Below, piece after piece: positions 6,029 through 11,542 of a stretch of 16,595 nt of DNA. The translations under genes were made by a program, and so were the position numbers. How positions within the stretch are numbered: position 1 is the first letter of the stretch; each line of letters begins with the position of its first letter. Under the pieces are notes generated by a model. That model was not told the DNA's origin. It did not search any database and was given only the letters and a program-made list of their open reading frames with translations. Source of the stretch: Lachnospiraceae bacterium (GTDB lineage: Bacteria; Bacillota; Clostridia; Lachnospirales; Lachnospiraceae); assembly GCA_009774395.1 (NCBI GenBank), contig VSNQ01000106.1:1-16595 (forward strand), given 5' to 3'.

Positions 6029-7015
6029 ATGCCAGATTATAGTGAGATGAATGTTCAATATCTGAAAATGCAGAATATACTGTCAAAAATTGATTATTCT
6101 AAAATAACAAATTTACGGAATATTTCATCAGCATTAACGGCATTTACAAAAGATGAAAGATGGATAAGATTACAAAAGAATGTTGAGCAATTGGAAAAAA
6201 ATGATGTTTTGGAATTAGCTAAAACAGTTCAATTCAATTTACCAAACATTCCACCAATAAATTTAGATTCTATCACGGCTATCCAAGATGAGTTTGAGAA
6301 GATTTCAGATTTGGACTTTTCTGCTATTTTTTCTATTTCAAGTCAGCTCAGTTCGATGGATATTGCCACTATTTTGAAAAAATCTATTTCATTTGCAGAT
6401 TATGATTTTGATAATATGGCGAAGGCAATGCAAAGAGCATTTACTGCTATTTCTGAAAAGCAGGGGGCTGTTCGGGACAAAGAAGATAATGTCCAATACA
6501 TCACGTTTGAGAATGTAGTAGAGCAAGTACAGTCAGAATATTGTCAAGAAAAAATAACCAAAGACACATATTTAGGAGAAGAAAAGAATCTACCAGATGA
6601 GAGTATTGTATTAAGCAGAATGTCTATAAAAATTGCCATTATTTCCCTAATATGCTCCATGTTGTGTACTATAGGGGTTGGCGCGCCACAAATTTACTTG
6701 ACTTATTTGAGTTATAAGAGTTCAGAGGAGTCTAAACAGGGTAATTTAGCTGATTCGAGGAAACATGAAAAAGAAGCAGCAGAGTTTAATATTGACTGCT
6801 TGAATGGACTTAATTACCGAGTAGTATGTTGGGATAATGTTATGCCCCGTATCTGTCATGACTGTAAATCAAGAGTTACTGGTCATCTGGAAAAAGGCAA
6901 GATTGTTATATTAGTAAACCATTATAAGAAATGGGTTGAGATAATTTGGCAGAATGAAGATGGTAAGTTTTGTTCAGGATGGATACAAAATTATAAAGTT
7001 ACAAAATTCAAATAA
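6029..7015 (+). CDS. Unknown membrane protein with C-terminal SH3-like domain
   Basis: A 328-aa protein. I start at 6029 (MPDYSEMNVQ) because GGGGAGG lies 5 nt upstream; the longer frame from 5969 has no such site. Residues 1-195 are helical and repeat-poor, with several leucine/isoleucine-rich amphipathic stretches. Residues 199-227 form one hydrophobic segment (KIAIISLICSMLCTIGVGA), a likely membrane anchor. Residues about 262-325 read like a bacterial SH3 domain: LNYRVVCWDN, then GHLEKGKIVILVNHYKKWVEIIW, then GWIQNYKVTKF. I do not recognise a named family. Among toxin and abortive-infection-like genes it could be a defence effector with a membrane anchor, but nothing catalytic is visible. 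It is flanked by its own promoter and a hairpin. Confidence 0.7.
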   Translation: MPDYSEMNVQYLKMQNILSKIDYSKITNLRNISSALTAFTKDERWIRLQKNVEQLEKNDVLELAKTVQFNLPNIPPINLDSITAIQDEFEKISDLDFSAIFSISSQLSSMDIATILKKSISFADYDFDNMAKAMQRAFTAISEKQGAVRDKEDNVQYITFENVVEQVQSEYCQEKITKDTYLGEEKNLPDESIVLSRMSIKIAIISLICSMLCTIGVGAPQIYLTYLSYKSSEESKQGNLADSRKHEKEAAEFNIDCLNGLNYRVVCWDNVMPRICHDCKSRVTGHLEKGKIVILVNHYKKWVEIIWQNEDGKFCSGWIQNYKVTKFK

Positions 7016-7107
7016 GAAATATTTTTAAGTGTGCAAAACTGATTCTGGATATAGATAGTAAACATGGACTTTTTGAATATAATAGAGCCATACATAGTGT
7101 AGCAGCG

Positions 7108-7150
7108 CTAGAGCATTTTTCAAACAGGCTCTAGTAAGTATTAGTTTTTA
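7108..7150 (+). terminator. Weak hairpin after the SH3-like gene
   Basis: CTAGAGC (7108-7114) and GCTCTAG (7128-7134) form a 7-bp perfect stem with a 13-nt loop. A TAAGTATTAGTTTTTA tract follows. It may end transcription from 6029-7015; the T-run is not immediate, so confidence is limited. Confidence 0.4.
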
Positions 7151-7166
7151 CAGACGTAAAAATCTA

Positions 7167-7194
7167 TTGCATTTTCTAGAAATTCTGCTATACT
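7167..7194 (+). promoter_or_regulatory. Promoter for the type III antitoxin RNA region
   Basis: TTGCAT (7167-7172) and TATACT (7189-7194) are 16 nt apart, 4/6 and 5/6 to consensus. The predicted start is about 7201, at the left arm of the 15-bp inverted repeat. The transcript would then cover the three RNA repeats before meeting the terminator at 7490-7519. Confidence 0.45.
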
Positions 7195-7196
7195 AT

Positions 7197-7324
7197 CGAG
7201 CTGTTGACAAAGTACTTTTTCTAATATCAATATACTATATGTATTTTTGATTCCAAACAAAAAAACGGTATATTGTATAAGATTAAAATTTGACATTTCA
7301 AACAGGGGGTTTGTCAACAGCTCG
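7197..7324. repeat. 15-bp perfect inverted repeat around an AT-rich 98-nt spacer
   Basis: CGAGCTGTTGACAAA at 7197-7211 and its exact complement TTTGTCAACAGCTCG at 7310-7324. The spacer is very AT-rich and holds no ORF. In RNA this would be a long stem directly upstream of the type III antitoxin-like repeats. In DNA it could be the ends of a small inverted-repeat insertion, although no direct duplication flanks it. Confidence 0.75.
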
Positions 7325-7348
7325 TACTATGTCTAGAAGTAAATGTTT

Positions 7349-7492
7349 GCCGTTTATTATGTGACGAGGTATAAGAAACATAATAGGTAATTCTGCCACT
7401 TGCCGATGGTGTGTGGTACAAATAATTCGGTATGTAAATAATTGCCACTTGCTATACAGGCGGGATATAAGTAGTATAGTCTGTAAATAAAT
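7349..7492 (+). ncRNA. Type III antitoxin-like RNA: three tandem 46-49-nt repeats
   Basis: Three units begin with GCC at 7349, 7395 and 7444 and measure 46, 49 and 49 nt. Units 2 and 3 share GCCACTTGC at the 5' end and TGTAAATAA near the 3' end, at identical spacing. Each unit can form an internal stem at the same place with different sequence: ATTATGT/ACATAAT in unit 1, CCGA/TCGG in unit 2, CTATAC/GTATAG in unit 3. Conserved ends with covarying stems indicate selection on RNA structure. The order repeats, terminator, ToxN-like gene is the hallmark of type III toxin-antitoxin loci. The 45-nt repeat class of CptIN, known from Lachnospiraceae, is closest in size. Function is inferred; the units are more divergent than usual. 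Confidence 0.6.
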
Positions 7493-7519
7493 CCCCATCA
7501 GATATGGTGGGGATTTTTT
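7490..7519 (+). terminator. Intrinsic terminator between RNA repeats and toxin relic
   Basis: AATCCCCA (7490-7497) pairs with TGGGGATT (7508-7515) over a 10-nt loop and runs into a six-T tract. In type III loci a terminator at this place limits toxin expression relative to the antitoxin RNA. It lies 14 nt before the toxin-like ATG. Confidence 0.8.
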
Positions 7520-7533
7520 CATAAGAAGAAGTA

Positions 7534-7734
7534 ATGGAAGTGAAACAGGGGTACTCATACAATATCAAGGACGAGGTTTTTGATGTGGTTCAAGATAAAT
7601 GCCTGATGGGCAATAAGGAAGATGGCAATTACCGTCCGCATTTTCTGGCAATTCGGGATAACAAAAACAAAGAGCTGTACTGGACGATTCCAATAAGTTC
7701 CAAAATAGAAAGGGAGTTGACAAGGAATCTTTGA
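7534..7734 (+). pseudogene. Truncated ToxN/AbiQ (CptN-like) type III toxin
   Basis: The 66-aa product reads GYSYNIKDEVFDVVQDKCLMGN, then NYRPHFLAIRDNKNKELYWTIPISSKIER. This matches my recollection of the N-terminal third of ToxN/AbiQ family endoribonucleases, including the lysine-aspartate strand, the RP block and the P-I-S-S-K catalytic loop. Full-length toxins have about 150-170 residues. Here the frame stops at ELTRNL, and no continuation of the family is apparent in other frames before the next gene. It has probably lost activity, though the RNA repeats persist upstream. Ribosome binding is weak (AGAAGAAG before the ATG). Assignment is by motif recall. Confidence 0.65.
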
Positions 7735-7755
7735 AAGTTAATAAAGGGGGTTTTT

Positions 7756-7812
7756 ATGAAAATCGAAGTTAAGTTTAAGGTAAAATCACATCCACTAGCG
7801 TTGAGTGACTAG
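7756..7812 (+). other. In-frame 5' segment of the HEPN gene, closed by an amber codon
   Basis: AAAGGGGG followed by TTTTT leads to ATG at 7756, a strong start. The 18 codons (MKIEVKFKVKSHPLALSD) end in TAG at 7810-7812. The HEPN frame that follows is in the same phase; only five sense codons separate this stop from its first ATG, which has no ribosome binding site. The simplest reading is one gene of 317 sense codons interrupted by a nonsense mutation at codon 19. A short leader peptide is the alternative. Confidence 0.5.
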
Positions 7813-7827
7813 ACAATTGATTTTGTT

Positions 7828-8709
7828 ATGAAAAACAGTACAAAAGTCTATTTGAAAATAGAAAGAGAAAGTTGTTTTCTTACTCTTGAAGGCAAAGATG
7901 GTTTAAAAGAAATTTTTTATGCAATATGGGAGCTGTTAGCTTGGAACGACGGATATTTTTATGAGCCTGTTGAATATATAGTGGATGGTTGTAAGGAAGG
8001 TGAAGAGGAATTTATAACAAGAAGCTACTATGTTACAGATGAGAAGTGGAAAATAAGTGCGCTTCTGATTGGAAGGGCAAATAGGGATATTTCAGAAGAT
8101 ACAATAACAAGATATATGGAGATACGAAATAAGGGCAGGAAAGAACAATCTATGAATAAAAGTATGTTTTCATCGTATTTTTGCCTTATTTCTAAAGCCT
8201 ATGCTAATGTGAATCTGGAGCATCGTTTAGTTTTGCTTATGCATATCTGCGATGGTTTTGCAATTCAGTTTCTAAAAGGAACTTCTCAAAATAATATTGG
8301 AAATATCAATACTGTTCTTAACCAATTGGATATTAAGAAAAAATATAAAGAAGGTGCGGACAAACTTGGCGTATCTAAATCAAGAGCAAAAGAAGCTTTA
8401 GGACATACTCGAAATGAATTGACGCATTATGAATTTCAAAAATCAAGCTTAGGATCATTTATCAGTGATCCAAGTAAAGAAACAGATAATATGGTATATT
8501 TATATGCTTTTTATATTTTGGATTTGGCATTAAGAGTGTCTGTATTGGAAACGATAGGAGCCATAGTCGAAGATGAAATTAAAGAGTATTTGTTAGATGA
8601 ACATCTTGACTGGATTAGGTTGGAAAAGCATCTTGAGGAAGACTGTGTGATACCACGGAATGTTTTAACGCAGATGCTGCAAAGATTACAGGAGGGGTAT
8701 GGTGAATGA
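7828..8709 (+). CDS. HEPN-domain protein with RNELTH motif (possible RNase)
   Basis: A 293-aa protein. The C-terminal half is helical and contains LGHTRNELTHYEF, with R195 and H200 forming the Rx4-6H motif of HEPN ribonucleases. The pattern resembles Apea-like HEPN proteins, which serve in abortive infection and toxin systems. The N-terminal 110 residues are a mixed alpha/beta region I do not recognise. The ATG at 7828 has no ribosome binding site. A strong start lies upstream at 7756 in the same frame but is cut off by a TAG at 7810, so the gene may be disabled, expressed weakly, or read through. It follows the truncated type III toxin and precedes a structured RNA. Confidence 0.7.
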   Translation: MKNSTKVYLKIERESCFLTLEGKDGLKEIFYAIWELLAWNDGYFYEPVEYIVDGCKEGEEEFITRSYYVTDEKWKISALLIGRANRDISEDTITRYMEIRNKGRKEQSMNKSMFSSYFCLISKAYANVNLEHRLVLLMHICDGFAIQFLKGTSQNNIGNINTVLNQLDIKKKYKEGADKLGVSKSRAKEALGHTRNELTHYEFQKSSLGSFISDPSKETDNMVYLYAFYILDLALRVSVLETIGAIVEDEIKEYLLDEHLDWIRLEKHLEEDCVIPRNVLTQMLQRLQEGYGE

Positions 8710-8783
8710 TAAAGCGTGGAACCATTATGGTACTAAAACGCATTTATACCCAATATAACCTCAAAAATGTGTATAATATGAAT

Positions 8784-8901
8784 ACGAAAACAAAGGAAAA
8801 TGTGGTAGAAATACTACGATTACACATCTCCTTTGAGAGTTCGAGTAGATAGAAAAAGTCCGCAAAGCCAGTATTTATGCTGGTTTGCGGATTTTATTTT
8901 T
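8784..8901 (+). ncRNA. Candidate structured small RNA after the HEPN gene
   Basis: A TATAAT box (8772-8777) precedes about 115 nt ending in a strong terminator. The RNA folds into one nested hairpin: AAAGGA/TCCTTT (8792-8797, 8829-8834), ATGTG/CACAT (8800-8804, 8823-8827) and GTAG/CTAC (8805-8808, 8814-8817), followed by a GAGAGTTCGAGT linker and the terminator. There is no convincing -35 box. It could be an independent small RNA, an antitoxin RNA for the HEPN protein, or a processed 3' UTR. No known family was recognised. Confidence 0.45.
8859..8901 (+). terminator. Strong intrinsic terminator
   Basis: TCCGCAAAGCCAG (8859-8871) pairs with CTGGTTTGCGGA (8880-8891), 12 bp with one bulged G and an 8-nt loop, then TTTTATTTTT. 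The same sequence also encodes the last codons of the broken gene on the minus strand. The terminator faces plus-strand transcription. Confidence 0.8.
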
Positions 8902-9419
8902 GGCGTTGCTTCTAGTATTTTTAATAAAAAGCGTTTTCATATTATTTGGTAACGCAATATAAAAATCATACATAGAAACAAATAGAGATTTGTCCAAATC
9001 GAATGTAAAATTTTTTTGATAAATTGTTTTCTTCAGGTGAGGTAGTCTAAATAGAAAAGTTAGTAAATTGATTGCGCTTTGAAAGGTGCAGCTTTCGATG
9101 ATGTCTTTTAAATCTACTTCAATCCATTTTTCTATAATGTCATATGTAGGTAAATTCCCAAAAGAAAAATGTAATTTATATCACGATTAATAAATATCTC
9201 TGAAACTATCCAAAGAATAGAAGCTTTCTTTTCATAAGTATTTGTGGTAAGGTAATTTTTTAATTCTTGGGCAGTTTTAAAACGTTGCTCTGCTTCATCG
9301 GATAAACATAATCTTGTCCCTTCTTTTATTCTATCGTTGCAGTTTACTGTTTCAAATTATCTATATCAAATGAATTGTCAAATATTTTTCCTGTAATGCT
9401 CGCTTTTCTATTTTTCATT
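8875..9419 (-). pseudogene. Broken partner gene of the XRE regulator, family unknown
   Basis: The ATG at 9419-9417 overlaps the end of the XRE gene by 12 nt. Three frame segments line up end to end: MKNRKASITGKIFDNSFDID; then DRIKEGTRLCLSDEAEQRFK through SILWIVSEIFINRDINYIFL; then LPTYDIIEKWIEVDLKDIIE through DKSLFVSMYDFYIALPNNMK to a TAA at 8877-8875. One indel near 9355 and a probable single-A loss near 9155 separate them. Repaired, the product would be about 180 aa. The third segment alone is a stop-free run of over 90 codons. I recognise no family. Coupling to an XRE gene suggests the toxin or effector half of a pair. It is invisible to ATG-based gene finding. Confidence 0.6.
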
Positions 9420-9659
9420 ATCAGGCAACAAACCACTAAAAAATTCCGAAAAATCTACTCCATATATTTGTTTTAAGGCGAGAAAGTCACTAATCCGTAT
9501 ATTACGGGTGCCCGTTTCAATTTTGGAATAAGTGCTACGCGACATATTACTCCCCATAAGATGTAATTTAGCCACTAATTCTGATTGTGAATAACCAAAC
9601 CTTTCTCTTAGAATCTTTAAATTATCCCCTATGCTTATATCTTGTAGAAACCATTGCAT
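9408..9659 (-). CDS. XRE-family HTH regulator, copy 1
   Basis: An 83-aa protein that is essentially one HTH_3 domain: IGDNLKILRERFGYSQSELVAKLH (helices 1-2), then SRSTYSKIETGTRNIRISDFLALKQIYGVDFSEFF (recognition helix to helix 5). AAGGAGT lies 6 nt before the ATG. Its stop overlaps the start of the broken gene at 8875-9419, so it was probably the regulator or antitoxin of that gene. It is closely similar to copy 2 at 9848-10105, with identical stretches such as SRSTYSKIETGTRNIRISDF, so the two arose by tandem duplication. Confidence 0.85.
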   Translation of the reverse strand: MQWFLQDISIGDNLKILRERFGYSQSELVAKLHLMGSNMSRSTYSKIETGTRNIRISDFLALKQIYGVDFSEFFSGLLPDNEK

Positions 9660-9676
9660 AACAGCACTCCTTTAGC

Positions 9677-9693
9677 TTGCGACTAATCAGCAA
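9677..9693 (-). promoter_or_regulatory. Possible operator of XRE copy 1
   Basis: TTGC and GCAA flank a 9-nt centre at the same distance from the gene as the stronger palindrome in front of copy 2. A TACAAT -10-like box in TTGCTACAATCAA is shared by both upstream regions on the minus strand. Confidence 0.35.
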
Positions 9694-9847
9694 CATTTAT
9701 ATTGATTGTAGCAAGCTGAAATGATTGGTCTGGGACTGTAGGGGCGCAAACATGAAAAATATTAGATTATGGGATAAACAAGGCAGGGCAACTTTATGGC
9801 AATCAATGCAAGTAAGCCCTAAATATACTTACCTACCTACTCAAATC

Positions 9848-10105
9848 TTAAACAAGTGTGTTTTCCTCTGGCAGCAGCCCGACAAAAAATTCAGAAAAAT
9901 CCACACCATAAATTTGTTTCAAGGCAAGAAAATCACTAATCCGTATGTTGCGAGTGCCCGTTTCAATTTTGGAATAAGTGCTGCGTGACATACTGCTACC
10001 CATAAGGTGTAATTTAACCACTAATTTGTATTGTGAATATCCATGCCGTTCACGCAGGCTCCGTAGGTTCTTGCCGATATTTACATCTTGTATAAACCAT
10101 TGCAT
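9848..10105 (-). CDS. XRE-family HTH regulator, copy 2
   Basis: An 85-aa single HTH_3 domain protein (IGKNLRSLRERHGYSQYKLVVKLH, then SRSTYSKIETGTRNIRISDFLALK), paralogous to the regulator at 9408-9659. I start at MQWFIQD (10105), which aligns with copy 1 and has AGAGGG upstream; an in-frame start 24 nt earlier would fall inside the operator palindrome. The C-terminus differs (LLPEENTLV against LLPDNEK), and no partner gene follows before copy 1. It may be an orphan repressor or antitoxin that kept its own promoter. Confidence 0.85.
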   Translation of the reverse strand: MQWFIQDVNIGKNLRSLRERHGYSQYKLVVKLHLMGSSMSRSTYSKIETGTRNIRISDFLALKQIYGVDFSEFFVGLLPEENTLV

Positions 10106-10120
10106 AGTACCCTCTTTTCT

Positions 10121-10138
10121 TGTGACCAATTAGTCACA
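10121..10138 (-). promoter_or_regulatory. Operator palindrome of XRE copy 2
   Basis: TGTGAC (10121-10126) and GTCACA (10133-10138) form a perfect 6-bp inverted repeat with a 6-nt centre, 15 nt upstream of the start. A TACAAT -10-like box lies further upstream on the minus strand. This is a typical site for autoregulation by a small XRE dimer. Confidence 0.55.
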
Positions 10139-10261
10139 TTTTTAACTTGATTGTAGCAAAATGAAATGTTATAATTGGGACTGTAGAGGCGCAACTAGAT
10201 TTTTTCTGGTAAATGTTAAGTCTATGGAACAAAAGGAGGGTGATTGAATGGATTAAAGAAA

Positions 10262-10485
10262 ATGGAAACACATCAAAAAAGGGATGTAGAAAAAATCCTT
10301 AGAAAAATGGATGTTACAAACCGATTGCAGTGTTGCCATAGACGAAAGACAATAATATTTTAGATACGAACGAAACGCCAATATTATTATGTATAAATGA
10401 TAATTGGAATGAAGAATTACCAGATAAACTCATTGATAAATTATTAAAGAATACGACAGAAAATCAGCATGAAAATAGCAAATAA
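10262..10485 (+). pseudogene. Remnant of a small unrecognised gene
   Basis: An ATG at 10262 gives METHQKRDVEKILRKMDVTN, then the frame closes at about 10363. Another frame from about 10363 reads DTNETPILLCINDNWNEEL through DKLIDKLLKN to a TAA at 10483-10485. Both pieces have protein-like composition, and a frameshift between them would explain the arrangement. No family is recognised. An AAGGAGG at about 10234 serves no long frame now. It lies just upstream of the SymE pair. Confidence 0.35.
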
Positions 10486-10506
10486 TACAAAAAGGAATGG
10501 TATAGC

Positions 10507-10683
10507 ATGAAAATAAATTATTTGAAAGACAGGCTCTTTGATTTGCTGAATGACAGCAGTGAGGAATTGGGCATCTCCGACATAGAAACCCATGAAAAAG
10601 AAAATACATTCGGCATTTCAATGACAGACGGGAGTGTTTTTGAAATAACGTGCAGACGTATATTGGAAAGGGAAGATGAATGA
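10507..10683 (+). CDS. 58-aa protein upstream of SymE, possible partner
   Basis: A 58-aa acidic protein starting MKINYLKDRLFDLLNDSSEE, with a strand-like second half (NTFGISMTDGSVFEITCRRI). AAGGA lies 10 nt before the ATG. Its TGA overlaps the SymE start (ATGA), so the two are translationally coupled. I recognise no named domain. A small acidic protein fused by overlap to a SymE toxin gene suggests a protein antitoxin or co-factor; this is inference from arrangement only. It falls below the usual 60-aa threshold. Confidence 0.7.
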   Translation: MKINYLKDRLFDLLNDSSEELGISDIETHEKENTFGISMTDGSVFEITCRRILEREDE

Positions 10684-10859
10684 ACAAAAGAACGTTGACT
10701 GTATACGCTGGAAGTGGAAAGGGTTGCTCTTACATTTCACAGATTATCCTGCAGGGAAAGTGGCTGGAAGCTCTGGGCTTTTCTATCGGCGATAAGATAA
10801 CCGTTGACTGTCAACAGGGCAGAATCGTCATAGAAAAAGAAAAACCACTACAAAAATAA
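10680..10859 (+). CDS. SymE-family toxin-like protein
   Basis: A 59-aa protein with the SymE_toxin (PF08845) core: ISQIILQGKWLEALGFSIGDKITVDC followed by QGRIVIEK. This is the swapped-hairpin (AbrB-like) fold, in which I-x-L-x-G-x-W-L is diagnostic. E. coli SymE is an SOS-induced RNA-targeting toxin controlled by an antisense RNA. Here the gene instead overlaps a small upstream ORF by 4 nt. The lysine-rich tail (EKEKPLQK) ends at 10859, and a hairpin follows about 30 nt later. Toxicity is inferred from the family. Confidence 0.85.
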   Translation: MNKRTLTVYAGSGKGCSYISQIILQGKWLEALGFSIGDKITVDCQQGRIVIEKEKPLQK

Positions 10860-10889
10860 ATTCCGTTGCCTATTACAGTGGCATATGTA

Positions 10890-10924
10890 AGCAGTAAGTC
10901 TGAAAAAGATTTGCTGCTTTCTAT
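10890..10924 (+). terminator. Probable terminator of the SymE pair
   Basis: AGCAG with an inner TCT (10890-10901) pairs with AGA and CTGCT (10908-10918) across a purine loop, with mismatches, then TTCTATTG. The stem is imperfect but correctly placed 31 nt after the symE stop. Confidence 0.45.
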
Positions 10925-11082
10925 TGCGCTTTTCTATAAATATCCAATCTAACAGCTCGTATGGTATGGCAGGCATGTAGAAAGTAAATTAGTTTGCATC
11001 CGAAATACAAGGATAAACCATCTACAGAAAAAGCTGCGGAAAATTTTATAAGCGTCTAATATTTCCCGCTTTTCTATGTACT

Positions 11083-11117
11083 ATTGGGTGAGGGACAAAA
11101 TTCCCCCGCCCAATTTT
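11083..11117 (+). terminator. Hairpin terminator before the mobilization promoter
   Basis: ATTGGG (11083-11088) pairs with CCCAAT (11109-11114), with inner GGGA/TCCC (11092-11095, 11102-11105), followed by TTTTAAAA. It separates the SymE region from the promoter at 11176. The gene-free stretch 10925-11082 shows no other clear feature. Confidence 0.55.
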
Positions 11118-11175
11118 AAAAACGGATGTATAAAAAGTTTGTCCACAGGGAATACTAAAAAATTTGCCCAAATTA

Positions 11176-11205
11176 TTGACATGGGTACAGCCGCTATGGT
11201 ATTCT
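11176..11205 (+). promoter_or_regulatory. Promoter of the MobC/relaxase operon
   Basis: A perfect TTGACA (11176-11181) and TATTCT (11200-11205) lie 18 nt apart. The -10 overlaps a small palindrome, GGTATT/AATACC (11198-11203, 11208-11213), that could be an operator. Downstream is a roughly 480-nt leader with hairpins before mobC. Confidence 0.55.
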
Positions 11206-11262
11206 GAAATACCCATGAGGGAATTGGAAGATTGAAAATGAAATAAGCACATAGGTTGAAGA

Positions 11263-11346
11263 ATGGAATGCCAGCCAATGGATAAGGCTGACCGCCGCCG
11301 AAAGTATGGCGACTTTTTCGGCTGGTGTATGGAAACATGGTTTTGA
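11263..11346 (+). CDS. Possible 27-aa leader peptide
   Basis: ATG at 11263 opens 27 codons (MECQPMDKADRRRKYGDFFG, then six more residues and F) to TGA at 11344-11346, six nucleotides before a large leader hairpin. An AGG-type site precedes it weakly. A short ORF ahead of a terminator-like hairpin suggests attenuation, but translation is unproven. Confidence 0.3.
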   Translation: MECQPMDKADRRRKYGDFFGWCMETWF

Positions 11347-11351
11347 ATTTC

Positions 11352-11429
11352 AAAGCCGTTACATAGCATTGCGAATCCGAGCAGGAGAAATCTCTCCTGT
11401 CATTCGTGGTGCAATGTAGCGGCTTTTTT
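11352..11429 (+). terminator. Long leader hairpin ending in a T-run
   Basis: Four nested helices: AAAGCCG/CGGCTTT (11352-11358, 11420-11426), CATTGC/GCAATG (11367-11372, 11411-11416), GAAT/ATTC (11373-11376, 11402-11405) and CAGGAGA/TCTCCTG (11382-11388, 11393-11399) around an AATC loop. The outer stem runs into TTTTTT. It can act as an intrinsic terminator inside the leader of the mobilization operon, so conditional readthrough is plausible. Confidence 0.7.
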
Positions 11430-11542
11430 CATTTATCCAAAAGTTAAGAAAAATCGAATCCAGAACGGAGGTGCAGGGACATAGGATTTTCTTTTCGGAG
11501 GGTAAGACAGGTATGAAAGAAAGTCGGCTGCACAGAAAAATG

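Noticed and set aside
7395..7492. Short CRISPR array in the GCCACTTGC repeats
   Set aside because: Only two close units, no spacers of matching kind, no cas genes, and the variable parts form internal stems in each unit.
8778..8852. 24-codon ORF inside the structured RNA
   Set aside because: Its ATG overlaps the -10 box and lacks a ribosome binding site; the hairpin structure explains the segment better.
9725..9988. 87-aa plus-strand ORF between the XRE genes
   Set aside because: It runs antisense into XRE copy 2, has no family features, and its start region is simply part of the duplicated upstream sequence.
7316..10961. Shared word AACAGCTCGTA at 7316-7326 and 10951-10961 as attachment sites
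   Set aside because: An 11-base repeat is expected by chance many times in a window this long, and the flanking similarity is loose.
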